Origin: Thalassomonas sp. M1454
GTDB lineage: Bacteria > Pseudomonadota > Gammaproteobacteria > Enterobacterales > Alteromonadaceae
DNA length: 64,000 nucleotides
NCBI RefSeq assembly: GCF_007097525.1
Contig: NZ_VKDD01000007.1
Coordinates: forward strand, 60,262-124,261
Direction of reading: 5' to 3'
Shown here: positions 10,839 through 19,133 of the stretch, piece by piece
Position numbering within the stretch: the stretch's first letter is position 1
Layout of the letters: each line of letters begins with the position of its first letter
The notes under the pieces: generated by a model
Database searches by the model: none
What the model was told of the DNA's origin: nothing
Seen by the model: only the letters and a program-made list of their open reading frames with translations
Translations under genes and position numbers: made by a program

Positions 10839-11201
10839 CTATTCACTTTTTATATACATTACTTTTTCTTTCCCTAAAGTAAAAAACTCACCTAGTAATA
10901 AGCTACCAACAGGAAAAATATCATATTCATTGAACACATGGCTTCTCGTACTGTCAAACTCATATAATACAAGGGCTGTATAATTGGTACCATTATCTTT
11001 ATATTGATATTTTTCCCACTTCCCAATAGCTGTTATATTACCATTCTCATGTTGTATATATTCATAATTTTCACGAATACAGATAGTGTCAAATTTAGAC
11101 TTATAACACCCTGTTATTATTTTTACTGGTATTGTTTTGGATATATAAAACCAAGTACAAACTACACTTGCCAAAACAATGAACAAAAATGTTTTTTTCA
11201 T
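10839..11201 (-). CDS. Probable membrane-anchored immunity protein of cassette A
   Basis: The chosen start MKKTFLFIVLASVV at 11201 lies beside the stop of the tip (11203); a longer reading from 11237 would begin inside the tip. The protein has about 120 residues, with a signal peptide or N-terminal anchor (residues 1-20) and a beta-rich domain containing the Cys pair in 'GCYKSKFDTICIRE'. I do not recognise the family. Its place directly after the tip suggests immunity. It looks intact although both neighbours in the cassette are broken. Confidence 0.6.
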   Translation of the reverse strand: MKKTFLFIVLASVVCTWFYISKTIPVKIITGCYKSKFDTICIRENYEYIQHENGNITAIGKWEKYQYKDNGTNYTALVLYEFDSTRSHVFNEYDIFPVGSLLLGEFFTLGKEKVMYIKSE

Positions 11202-11202
11202 T

Positions 11203-12131
11203 TTATTTGCTCTTCTTCCTAGGTTTAACCCATTCAATGATAGTCTCCATATTTCCTAAGGGAACTCTAGGTCCGTTTGGACCTGACCTATTTGGTAGGT
11301 CGGGTAACGATGGAATATTTAAATTATGAGCTTCATTTATTTGATCAATATTTTTACCAAATGTCAAAGAACGTATGCTTGTCACATTTGAAGCTCTAAA
11401 TACTATCAAATCCTCTGTTGCATGAGCTGAACCACTCCAACTACCTATAAAATGCTCAGCAGGATTGCTAGTATTAAAAGCTCTTGCCCCTTTATCTATC
11501 CATGTGAAGTCATAACTAAAATCAGTATAAGTGCCACCATCTGGGATAACATTATCTTCATACTTTTTACGCCAATTATCTTCCATATATTTTGCCCCTT
11601 TTCCTTTCGCAAATAACTTGGACATTTTTGTATTTGGACCAAAATACCTTCTTTCAGTGCCTATACCCAGTACCCATTGACCTCCAACTTCATAAGGTGA
11701 AGGATCATTTTCCTCTGATAACATTCGAGCTGTTATTAACATTAGTTGAAACGCATTCAAGCCAAATGGTTAGGCCGATCTTATTTCTGTTGAAAAACTG
11801 TATTCCAAAGCTTAGATGCTGCATTCATTTGTCCTTCAGAAGCTCCACCTGCTTGTTCTCCTAGTGAACAGCCAAAACCACCGCATCCGTTACCTCTGCC
11901 ACCTGAACCACCTACCTTTTGACCATCGCCTGAACTAGGAGCACCACAATCATTATCATCTTTTGGATCAGCGATGCAATCCGAAAAATAACCACTAGGA
12001 TCTATTCCATTCACCGGGTTATTCATAATATACGAATAAGCATTAATAGATTGAGTATTAGTCGGGCTTTGAATGAACGGATCAACACTCATGAAACGAC
12101 CAAGGTTTGGATCATAGATCCGACCGTTCAT
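11203..12131 (-). pseudogene. Orphan RHS tip cassette A, frameshifted
   Basis: The reading from ATG 12131 gives the RHS core piece (NGRIYDPNLGRFMSVDPF...), a Gly/Cys-rich linker (GCGGFGC, as in the main RHS gene), and stops at 11781 after 'LWNTVFQQK'. A second frame runs from about 11769 to 11203 and encodes a tip-like domain of about 185 residues ('NPAEHFIGSW', 'VIPDGGTYTDF'), so the toxin part is out of frame with the core. No ribosome-binding site precedes the core ATG, so the cassette is probably silent unless joined to a full RHS gene. The toxin family is not recognised. Confidence 0.7.
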
Positions 12132-12182
12132 ATGACTTAATATTATTTAAATCATGTAAACCAATGAATTTTAAAGAACTTT
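12130..12182 (-). other. Conserved cassette leader with dif-like site (left end of hub 1)
   Basis: On the plus strand: ATATGACTTAA (12130-12140), TATTAT (12141-12146), TTAAATCATGT (12147-12157). This is an 11-6-11 inverted repeat matching at 9 of 11 arm positions, followed by TTTTAAAGAACTTT (12169-12182). The same two blocks, inverted, precede the core at 14929. The arm runs directly into the CATATG where the RHS core repeat begins. A tyrosine-recombinase site is inferred. Confidence 0.5.
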
Positions 12183-12271
12183 AAGTTTCCCCATTAAACA
12201 TCTCATAATTACTCGTGTCAAATTCAATGTACTAAAACTAAACGGTGATTCAACAACAAATCGGAGGATAT

Positions 12272-12805
12272 ATGAATCACCTTAACTTTCTTCCCATAAA
12301 AATTGGGGCTATGTCTGATATGCGTATCGTTATTTCTTGCGTAGATTATAACCATGAGACGTTGCTCATTTCTGATTTTCAAGAGCATGTTATAGACCAG
12401 CTTATTAACTACTATCATGCAAGGCTTCTTGAAAACAAAGCTGCCATCAAACAGCTTTTCAATTTGGGAATTAGCATTCAAGAAATCAAAAAGCTCAAAC
12501 TTGGTTTATGCGATAGAACGCTTAACAAAGCGGTTCCTAAAAGCCTCTCTTGCGAGGGAGCATCTATTCGTGGAACACTTGAAGTTCATGGTCTCATAAA
12601 GCCTTCAGGTCATGAAGAGCTGCGTGGTTGCGTTACGATGCCATTGTATGATGAAAATGGTTTAGTTGCCGGTATATTTGGACGAAGAATGGCTCAATAC
12701 ATAAGACGAAATGGCAGACGCCATATCCTCTGGCTGGCAACCCAAGACGCAATAAATAAGTTAAGCTTTCCTGCAAAGATAAAGGAGCTCCAATATGATG
12801 AATAA
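12272..12805 (+). CDS. Toprim_N-like (primase-associated) protein next to a recombinase
   Basis: The start ATG 12272 follows GGAGG with good spacing. The 177-residue product resembles the N-terminal part of the primase/Toprim fold found in phage and plasmid primases: a helical part (YYHARLLENKAAIKQLFNLGIS...IKKLKLGL) followed by 'GHEELRGCVTMPLYDENGLVAGIFGRRM'. No metal-binding Toprim Glu/DxD set and no zinc finger are visible. It overlaps the recombinase start by about 10 bases, so the two are co-translated. Its role is unknown; it may be an accessory DNA-binding factor for the recombinase. The family assignment is from pattern memory and moderate. Confidence 0.5.
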   Translation: MNHLNFLPIKIGAMSDMRIVISCVDYNHETLLISDFQEHVIDQLINYYHARLLENKAAIKQLFNLGISIQEIKKLKLGLCDRTLNKAVPKSLSCEGASIRGTLEVHGLIKPSGHEELRGCVTMPLYDENGLVAGIFGRRMAQYIRRNGRRHILWLATQDAINKLSFPAKIKELQYDE

Positions 12806-13736
12806 TCCTTTACCTCAAAACTTTACACAGTGCCTTGAGTATTACTTAATCAATTTGCTCGCAAAAGGCTATAGCCAAGCAACAGTTGATTTAAAGCAAC
12901 AAATCCTAGAAACGTTTTTTGATTGGCTTAAAATCCAAGCGATATTTGACTTAGATCGAGTGAATGTTTCTGTACTGGATACGTATCTAGAAAATCTTCG
13001 TAGTCATCGAAAGAAATTATCGAATTTACCACTAGCACAAACTACCATTCGAACAAGAGCGACCACAGTTAAGATATTCCTTCGAGGTTTATATACTAAA
13101 GGCATTATTGAATCTAATGAATGTGAAAAGTTTGAGCTCCCCAAAGCAGGTAAAGCACTACCAAAATCAATTCTCAGTATTCAAGATGTATTGGCAATAA
13201 TAAAACAAGTGCCAACTCATACAATAAAAGGAATTCGCGATAGAGCCATTATTGAGTGTTTCTATGCATCAGGAATACGTCGCAATGAGTTAGTAAATTT
13301 AAAACTAGAGGACTTCGATTTTTCTGCACGACAAATAAAAATCGTTAATGGTAAAGGTGGCCATGACCGATTTGTACCAATTGGAAAAACAGCCATATTG
13401 TGGATACGGAAATACCTAAGAGATGCTAGGCCTTATTTTGCACACATTGGCTCTGGTCATACTTTATTTCTAGGAAACAACGGCAAAAAGTTTTTGCCTG
13501 GTGCTTTAACGAGTTTGATGAGTAAATACATTAAGCGCGCAAACTTAAATAAGTTTGGCTCATGCCATCAGTATCGTCATGCAGCGGCTACGCACATGAT
13601 GGATAACGATGCAGATATACGGCATGTGCAGGAATTTTTGGGTCACTCAAGTATTTCGACAACTCAAGTCTATGTGCACATTAGTAAAGCAAGGTTGCAA
13701 AAGGTGTATAAGAAATCACACCCTAGAGCAGATTAA
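12795..13736 (+). CDS. Tyrosine recombinase/integrase in the toxin-cassette array
   Basis: This 313-residue phage-integrase-family protein has a SAM-like N-terminal core-binding domain (about 1-95) and a catalytic domain (about 105-310). All active-site positions are visible: Arg in SGIRRNE, Lys in GKGGHD, HxxR in HQYRH, His in LGHSS and Tyr in TTQVYVH. Its length fits XerC/XerD-like enzymes. It starts inside the end of the Toprim_N-like gene (ATGATGAATAA), so the pair forms one unit. It lies between two outward-facing inverted cassette leaders and is the obvious candidate enzyme for moving or inverting the RHS cassettes. That role is inferred. Confidence 0.9.
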   Translation: MMNNPLPQNFTQCLEYYLINLLAKGYSQATVDLKQQILETFFDWLKIQAIFDLDRVNVSVLDTYLENLRSHRKKLSNLPLAQTTIRTRATTVKIFLRGLYTKGIIESNECEKFELPKAGKALPKSILSIQDVLAIIKQVPTHTIKGIRDRAIIECFYASGIRRNELVNLKLEDFDFSARQIKIVNGKGGHDRFVPIGKTAILWIRKYLRDARPYFAHIGSGHTLFLGNNGKKFLPGALTSLMSKYIKRANLNKFGSCHQYRHAAATHMMDNDADIRHVQEFLGHSSISTTQVYVHISKARLQKVYKKSHPRAD

Positions 13737-13765
13737 ATTATGTGTTTGCAAAATGCATAAATCTA

Positions 13766-13980
13766 GTGAACAATGTTACAACAACTAACCCATTGTTCAC
13801 GCGTGGCATTGAGACCCCTGACTTTTGGGAGGGAATGCCAGTTTAATACTGGTTTTCCCAAACTTGCAATTGACTTTGAATAGATTCTTGAATATCATCT
13901 TACATAGAAATTGATATTTCTATAGTCGAACCGGAAACGGGCGGCAGTCCCTAAAGCCACATTTTATGTGGCTTTAGTTG
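13766..13980 (+). other. Run of hairpins between the recombinase and the DUF3800 gene
   Basis: Five stem-loops stand in a row: GTGAACAATG/CATTGTTCAC (13766-13800, 10-bp perfect arms), GGCATT/AATGCC (13805-13839), CCAGT/ACTGG (13838-13852), TAGAAAT/ATTTCTA (13905-13922), and AAAGCCACA/TGTGGCTTT near 13959-13980. The first or last may be terminators. The density is unusual for a simple spacer and could mark an element end or a structured RNA. Confidence 0.55.
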
Positions 13981-13997
13981 TTTTTAGGTGAGGTGAA

Positions 13998-14831
13998 ATG
14001 TTTTTTTGTTATATTGACGAAGCAGGATGCACAGGCGTTTTACCTTCGGCTACTTCCGATGTTCAGCCTATATTAGTTTTATGTGGTCTGGTTATTCCTG
14101 AAACATCTTTAATAGAATTAACACAAGAATTCCTCGCTTTAAAACGACAATTTAACCCTAAGCTTGCTTCCAAACTCCGACACGATCTAGATATAGTTAA
14201 ACATGAAATAAAAGGTGCTGAGGATTTAAGAAAGCCTTTAAGGAAGTCAAATCGTAATAACTATCGCCGTGCAATTGGCTTTTTAGATAAACTTCTTAAT
14301 TTAATGGAAAAGTTAGATTGTAAATTAATCCCAAATATATACATTAAGGCGCCTTCTAAACAATTTGACGGCAAAGCTTTATACGCCCGTTCTGTACAAT
14401 TTATCAATTCTCATTTTCAACACTTTTTGATGGAAAAAGCGAGTAAAGGGATCGTTATAGCTGATAGCCGAAATCACGAGCTTAATATAGGCGTATCTCA
14501 CTCCATATTTACTCAAAAATTTAAAGCTAGTGGGGATTCATACCCCAACATTGTTGAAATGCCTTTATACGGCCATAGCGATAACCACGTAGCTCTACAA
14601 ATCACAGATATAATATGCTCTGCGCTTTTATTCCCTATCGCATCTCATGCTTACTGTACAGAGCATATAAAAAGTATCCACGTAAATTCAAAGTACGAAA
14701 AACTTCAAGAAAGATATGCAAAAAGATTAAAGCATATGTCTCACCGCTATTTTGATGGTGAAAGGTATCGAGGCGGAATTACCGTTTTGGATGAAATTGA
14801 AAAGCGCAGTGCTAATAAATTTTTTGAGTGA
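13998..14831 (+). CDS. DUF3800 domain protein
   Basis: This 277-residue protein begins MFFCYIDEAGCTG, the typical first strand of DUF3800, with acidic residues DE near the start, 'IVIADSRN' in the middle and 'LQITDIICSAL' near the end. In this family such positions form a predicted RNase-H-like acidic centre. DUF3800 proteins are common in mobile elements and defence islands and their substrate is generally unknown. The gene is preceded by a hairpin and has its own AGGTGAGG site. It sits inside hub 1, next to the recombinase, before the inverted leader at 14878. Confidence 0.85.
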   Translation: MFFCYIDEAGCTGVLPSATSDVQPILVLCGLVIPETSLIELTQEFLALKRQFNPKLASKLRHDLDIVKHEIKGAEDLRKPLRKSNRNNYRRAIGFLDKLLNLMEKLDCKLIPNIYIKAPSKQFDGKALYARSVQFINSHFQHFLMEKASKGIVIADSRNHELNIGVSHSIFTQKFKASGDSYPNIVEMPLYGHSDNHVALQITDIICSALLFPIASHAYCTEHIKSIHVNSKYEKLQERYAKRLKHMSHRYFDGERYRGGITVLDEIEKRSANKFFE

Positions 14832-14877
14832 TACTTTATTGGCTATTGAGTCAAATACTGATAACATCTTATTCATA

Positions 14878-14931
14878 AAAGTTCTTTAAAAACCATGCAT
14901 TTAGCTTGTCTTAAGTCTATTAAGTCATATG
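14878..14931 (+). other. Conserved cassette leader (right end of hub 1)
   Basis: AAAGTTCTTTAAAA (14878-14891), a variable stretch, then GTCTTAA-GTCTA-TTAAGTCATAT ending in the ATG of the core repeat. It is the inverted partner of 12130-12182. The left arm of the dif-like site is degenerate here and the spacer is 5 bases. Confidence 0.5.
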
Positions 14932-15831
14932 AACGGTCGGATCTACGATCCAAACCTTGGCCGTTTCATGAGTGTTGATCCGTTCATTCAAAGCCCGACA
15001 AATACCCAATCGATAAATGCCTATTCGTACATAATGAATAATCCTGTGAATGGAATTGATCCTAGTGGTTATTTTGCAGTGGGTTCAATAGGTGAAAGTG
15101 GCTCAATAATCGGTTGTGAAGCCGATGGTGTTGGCCAAGATTGTGGAATACCAACGCCAAATGATCCAAGTGAAGATCCTATTGATTTACCTGAATTAGA
15201 AGCTCCACCTGTTTATGATGATGTTTTTGGTTATGAACCAGGCAATCAAGCAGGCGGAGCCAGTGTTGGTGTAATGGCCGCTAGTGCTAACTTTTATTCA
15301 AATGCTGAAGCCATTGCCCAAGCTGCAATTAATGCCTCTTTAGGTAATTCAGGAGGCGGGTCAAGAGGTTCTAAACAAAATAGTGACTTCAATGGTCAGC
15401 CTGCTGGAAATAATGCTATTGGAATAGGAGTAACTGTTTTAGGTGCGCTTGGTAATCAAAAAGCTCCGACGTCGGTCAAGACAAACCTTAAGGCTCCTAA
15501 TGCTGTTTACAAGGCTCCTACTAACGCAACTAAAGTACCGCTTTATAATTTTTACCATTTAGCTCCATATGCAAAACGAATTGGTATAATTGGTGTGGCT
15601 ATTACAGTGGCTACTGGATTTGAATCGATTAGAGGAGATAGTGCTTCACAAATAAAGTATGGTATCGATATAGGAGTGGCGGCTCTTACATTTGGCATCG
15701 GTTTAATATCTGCCCCAATAGCCGCACCAATAGCTATTGTTGGAGCAATTGGATATTTAGTTTTTGATAACTTATTTGATATTGAAGGTGCTATTAGAAA
15801 TAAAATAACAGGTATTAGAAGAAGGGAATAA
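14929..15831 (+). CDS. Orphan RHS tip cassette B, hydrophobic (pore-forming type) tip
   Basis: The first 45 or so residues are the RHS core (NGRIYDPNLGRFMSVDPF...). A linker (GYFAVGSIGESG..., QAGGASVGVMAAS) follows that is almost the same as in cassette C on the other strand, then a C-terminal region with two long hydrophobic segments rich in Gly/Ala/Ile (about residues 215-230 and 245-275) and a basic tail (ITGIRRRE). Such tips are usually membrane-inserting; this is inferred. There is no ribosome-binding site before the core ATG, so the cassette is probably silent. A small membrane protein follows 7 bases downstream. Confidence 0.75.
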   Translation: MNGRIYDPNLGRFMSVDPFIQSPTNTQSINAYSYIMNNPVNGIDPSGYFAVGSIGESGSIIGCEADGVGQDCGIPTPNDPSEDPIDLPELEAPPVYDDVFGYEPGNQAGGASVGVMAASANFYSNAEAIAQAAINASLGNSGGGSRGSKQNSDFNGQPAGNNAIGIGVTVLGALGNQKAPTSVKTNLKAPNAVYKAPTNATKVPLYNFYHLAPYAKRIGIIGVAITVATGFESIRGDSASQIKYGIDIGVAALTFGIGLISAPIAAPIAIVGAIGYLVFDNLFDIEGAIRNKITGIRRRE

Positions 15832-15838
15832 AGTATAA

Positions 15839-16222
15839 ATGTTTTCAATTAAAACTATAATATTAGCACCGTTACTAATAGTTTATTTAACTCAGAAAAA
15901 TAAACAGAAGCCGGAAGAGTACTTGGCAGCTAGCTTTGCATCTATCCCTTATGTTATGAATGTAGGGAGCATTCTTATAGCATTGGCTTATTGTTTTCCA
16001 AATGCTGAAATGTTATTGATTAATGACTATTTTCAGCTTTTTTTGGCTGTTGCTATTTATTTATCTTGTGAGTTTTGTGTAAAGAAACCTGCTTTCTTAA
16101 AGAAAGTTGAGGAAATGCAGGTTTATTGGAGGAGAGAAAAATTCAAATGGAAATTAAGTATATTTCTTTATGCGCTTTTATCCGCTGTTCTGTTAATTAC
16201 GCTAGTTGTTAATTTTGAATAA
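15839..16222 (+). CDS. Probable membrane immunity protein of cassette B
   Basis: The protein has 127 residues and three or four hydrophobic segments (about 4-18, 32-50, 57-75 and 104-124), so it is an integral inner-membrane protein. It starts 7 bases after the stop of the hydrophobic tip, which fits an immunity protein blocking a pore-forming toxin within the membrane. No family name is recognised. Confidence 0.65.
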   Translation: MFSIKTIILAPLLIVYLTQKNKQKPEEYLAASFASIPYVMNVGSILIALAYCFPNAEMLLINDYFQLFLAVAIYLSCEFCVKKPAFLKKVEEMQVYWRREKFKWKLSIFLYALLSAVLLITLVVNFE

Positions 16223-16280
16223 GCACTAGAGGAGGCAGCCATTGGTATTAACCCTCTGCCAACAGAATATCAGCTAAAAC

Positions 16281-16310
16281 GAAAGCCAGCGGTAGCTGGT
16301 TTTCTTTTGT
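16281..16310 (+). terminator. Hairpin after cassette B
   Basis: GAAAGCCAGC, GGTA, GCTGGTTTTC followed by TTTTGT. This differs from the shared AAGCCGATAAT palindrome, so cassette B has its own end structure. Confidence 0.6.
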
Positions 16311-16383
16311 CTGGTGGTTAGTTTTCGTCGGAACTATAACGAAATATTTTGTCATAAGTTAGATGTTTTTTTTCCATTTTTGA

Positions 16384-16817
16384 TCGGAATATACTGCCAA
16401 TGCGGATTGGGTCGGATGCTGGATATGTTTGGACAGACAGCTAAAAGTGAATGGGTTTTGCAACAAAAACTTCGGTAGTGCTTTTTTAGCACAACAAGCA
16501 GGAGTCGCTATGTCAGAGTATATAACAACAACTAATGAAGATTTAATCAATGCTACTAGAAGTATCGCAATTGTTAGCGAGGGGGGCTAGGCTATGTACG
16601 TCTAGGACAATTAACATCATCCTTTGTTTGTTTTACTCCTGAGCCAAGTGCTGAAGGAGTAGGATGGATAGTTGTAGATTTAGCAACATTCAGAGCTGGT
16701 AACTTCTTTAGAGGTACCACTCTAGAGGTTATAGACAGTGGTATAAGTATACTTATTTGGCTTAATCAAACTGCTAAAAGTGTTAAAACATGTAGCATAC
16801 CAATGAGGTGTAAGTAA
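16384..16817 (+). pseudogene. Coreless remnant of a toxin tip, frameshifted at a G6 run
   Basis: A reading frame opens after TGA 16381 with no Met until 16510 and runs to TAG 16587 (...NATRSIAIVSEGG). The next frame then continues without a break (GLGYVRLGQLTSSFVCF...) to TAA 16817. The switch falls at a run of six G (16581-16586); seven G would join the two. Together they give about 145 residues of one domain that I do not recognise. No RHS core precedes it. A membrane protein follows, so it looks like the tail end of an old tip cassette. Confidence 0.55.
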
Positions 16818-16851
16818 ACGAATAAAATTAGCTCTAGAGAATTTATGTATA

Positions 16852-17142
16852 TTGAGGGGGCTTCTTCTACCCATTTTTGATGTTATTCAAAGGGTTATAT
16901 TTATATTTTTTAGGTTTGTTCATACTTTAATTGTTTTAATAAACTTTGATTCTTTATTTAAAGAATTCAGAAAAGAAATAGATGGGGCTAACAACTTTAT
17001 AATAATTATTTGGACTGTAGGAATAGTAACTTCCAGTTTAGCTAGTATGATTCCTGGTTTGTCTACATTATTAATATTGATTTATGCCTATTTCTATACT
17101 GGTTATGGATTCAAGATGGCAAAGAAAATCAATAATAAATAA
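16852..17142 (+). CDS. Small membrane protein, probable leftover immunity gene
   Basis: The 96 residues from TTG 16852 carry two strong hydrophobic segments (about 8-30 and 48-85). An ATG at 16845 is out of frame by one base at a G5 run, so the true start is doubtful. It follows the degenerate tip fragment and is followed by the hairpin at 17167, the order expected for a tip-immunity pair. The function is inferred from position only. Confidence 0.45.
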   Translation: MRGLLLPIFDVIQRVIFIFFRFVHTLIVLINFDSLFKEFRKEIDGANNFIIIIWTVGIVTSSLASMIPGLSTLLILIYAYFYTGYGFKMAKKINNK

Positions 17143-17166
17143 CTTTTGGATGATTATTCTTAAATT

Positions 17167-17199
17167 AGCTTTCAAGTGCTAGGGTATTACCTGAAAGCT
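17167..17199. terminator. Hairpin between convergent cassettes
   Basis: AGCTTTCA ... TGAAAGCT with a 17-base loop, between the plus-strand remnant and the minus-strand cassette C. It may end transcription from both sides. Confidence 0.5.
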
Positions 17200-17225
17200 T
17201 CTTATTTTAGCATAAGTAAATAACT

Positions 17226-17675
17226 TTAAAAAATCAAAAACAAACCTTGTTCTAGCTTCGGCCTTAAAAAAACTAGATATATACTCAACATAAAAAATAG
17301 AAAACTTAATATCAAATATACGATATTAACGAGAATACCATATTTTTTAAAATGCATATTATTTTCCATTTCAATTTCCCAGGCAGAAATAGCCCCTATT
17401 CTTTTTAGCCTTAGAATTGAAAAAATTATGGTTGCAGTAATAGAAATAGTTAATACTGATATTGCAAACCCATTAGTGAACATATAAAACATTACTTCTT
17501 TATATGTGCCTCCTAATAAATAAGAAACCCAAAGTAAAATTGAATATATATTCAATAGGTATAACGTAATACTGAAACCAACCGCTGTATCAAATATGGA
17601 TTCCCTATCGTTATTTGTATTTTTATATTGGCGATAAAATATAAAAAATGTCCATATAAAAAATGTTTTCATCAT
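17226..17675 (-). CDS. Probable membrane immunity protein of cassette C
   Basis: The protein has 149 residues with four hydrophobic segments (about 1-15, 30-55, 62-90 and 112-140). The start ATGATG overlaps the end of the cassette C tip (stop near 17672). Gene order and membrane character match the immunity gene after the related cassette B, although the two sequences are not obviously alike. Immunity to a pore-forming tip is inferred. Confidence 0.65.
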   Translation of the reverse strand: MMKTFFIWTFFIFYRQYKNTNNDRESIFDTAVGFSITLYLLNIYSILLWVSYLLGGTYKEVMFYMFTNGFAISVLTISITATIIFSILRLKRIGAISAWEIEMENNMHFKKYGILVNIVYLILSFLFFMLSIYLVFLRPKLEQGLFLIF

Positions 17676-18612
17676 TGGCGAATATTCCTTATTGCATTTC
17701 TTTGTCGGTTACCAACTATTTTTCCTTTAAAATAACCAAAAGAATCGAATGACAAATCAAATAACAAGTAACCTATTCCAAAAACTACAGCTCCTGGAGC
17801 ACTGATAAAACCTATAGCAACCGTTGCTACTATAACTCCGGCATCTAACCCTAATTTCGCTGCATGGGCTGTTGCATCGGTAGAGTTCCTTGCATTTATA
17901 ATATTTGTCATCCCTGAATATCCAGTTACGCCAATAGCTAGTGGGCCCAGTAGCCATTTACTGGCCTTCGAACCTATCTTCGGTAAATCAAGCATAACAA
18001 GGCCTTTGCCACCAATAACAAGCTCAGGGGGGCATTTGGTACCATAAACCTAGTTGAAGCTTTAACTGGAGGGTAGTTAATAGTACCTGAATTCTTAGCA
18101 ATACCCATAGCAGCGTTTGAAGTATTTATTATATTACCGATAGTGTTTGATGACTTAGACTTTTCTTTAGCTGATGAACTTGAAGATTTTCCATTAACAT
18201 TCATAGATGCATTAATTGCAGCTTGGGCAATAGCTTCAGCATTTGAATAAAAGTTAGCACTAGCGGCCATTACACCAACACTGGCTCCGCCTACTTGATT
18301 TCCTGGTTCATAACCAAAAACATCATCATAAACAGGAGCTTCTAATTCAGGTAAATCAATAGGATCTTCACTTGGATCATCTGGCGTTGGTATTCCACAA
18401 TCTTGGCCAACACCATCGGCTTCACAACCGATTATTGAGCCACTTTCACCTATTGAACCCACTGCAAAATAACCACTAGGATCAATTCCATTCACAGGAT
18501 TATTCATAATATATGAATAGGCATTTATCGATTGGGTATTTGTCGGGCTTTGAATGAACGGATCTACACTCATGAAACGGCCAAGGTTTGGATCGTAGAT
18601 CCTACCGTTCAT
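17672..18612 (-). pseudogene. Orphan RHS tip cassette C, pore-forming type, out of frame at a C6 run
   Basis: The ATG at 18612 starts the RHS core, then the same linker as cassette B (GYFAVGSIGESG...). The frame ends at 17974. The true tip continues in another frame (ELVIGGKGLVMLDLPKIG..., then hydrophobic Gly/Ala-rich segments) to 17672. The switch is at a run of six C on the coding strand (plus strand G6, 18027-18032); one more C restores 'NAPPELVIGG' and one open frame. The tip resembles that of cassette B in plan. The break may be a sequencing error, a mutation or a phase-variable run. Confidence 0.7.
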
Positions 18613-18614
18613 AT

Positions 18615-18660
18615 GGATGCAAACCGATAATCATTTAGATTATCGGCTTAGTTACAGTGG
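18615..18660 (-). repeat. Cassette-end palindrome, copy 3, joined to the core of cassette C
   Basis: On the minus strand: CCCACTGTAACT, AAGCCGATAAT, 7 bases, ATTATCGGTTT, then 6 bases to CATATGAACGG. It closes cassette D and is fused head-to-tail to the core of cassette C, a cassette junction like that at 22612. Confidence 0.75.
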
Positions 18661-18689
18661 GGGCTTCTTTATGTTTTAATTATTGAATA

Positions 18690-19133
18690 CTAGTCTTTCT
18701 CACATTGTGAAGGACTTAATGGAAATCCAATAGGTTGCTCACTCTGAATAACACTGGAGTCAAAGTTGGGAGATGCTTTATATACATAAATATCAAATTT
18801 TTCATCTATTTTAAATCGTAAAACAATTGTTGATTCACTCCAAGTATCACGGTATTTCTTTCCAATATTCAAATAGTTAAAATAATAACAATAATCTACA
18901 TTATTTGATGTGATTTTTAATTCATCTATCATTTTATCTAGCTGACCTGCTGGCACTAAAGCACCGTATACGTCTGCGAATTCTCCACTCTCAAGATTTA
19001 TTTTTTCAGATTTACTTTGAAAAAATAAATCTTGGTCACTCAAATTATATAAATAAAAAATTGGTGCAGTTGAACATGATGCTAAAAAATTAATGACAAT
19101 AAATATAGCTAATAACCTAATCATATAATTCAT
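18690..19133 (-). CDS. Lipoprotein, probable immunity protein of cassette D
   Basis: The start MNYMIRLLAIF at 19133 (or M at 19124) overlaps the end of the tip at 19117; a longer reading from 19172 would lie inside the tip. A lipobox is visible as FLASC, then about 125 residues of soluble domain. No Asp follows the lipidated Cys (CSTAP), so outer-membrane sorting is expected. The family is not recognised. Its place after a metallopeptidase tip suggests an immunity lipoprotein in the periplasm. Confidence 0.7.
   Translation of the reverse strand: MNYMIRLLAIFIVINFLASCSTAPIFYLYNLSDQDLFFQSKSEKINLESGEFADVYGALVPAGQLDKMIDELKITSNNVDYCYYFNYLNIGKKYRDTWSESTIVLRFKIDEKFDIYVYKASPNFDSSVIQSEQPIGFPLSPSQCEKD

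Noticed and set aside
10744..11222. Plus-strand reading frames as genes
   Set aside because: They lie opposite the immunity genes of cassette A, lack ribosome sites, and have no sensible protein features.
12272..14831. Hub 1 as an IS91-like element
   Set aside because: No HUH transposase or zinc-binding transposase domain is present in the interval.
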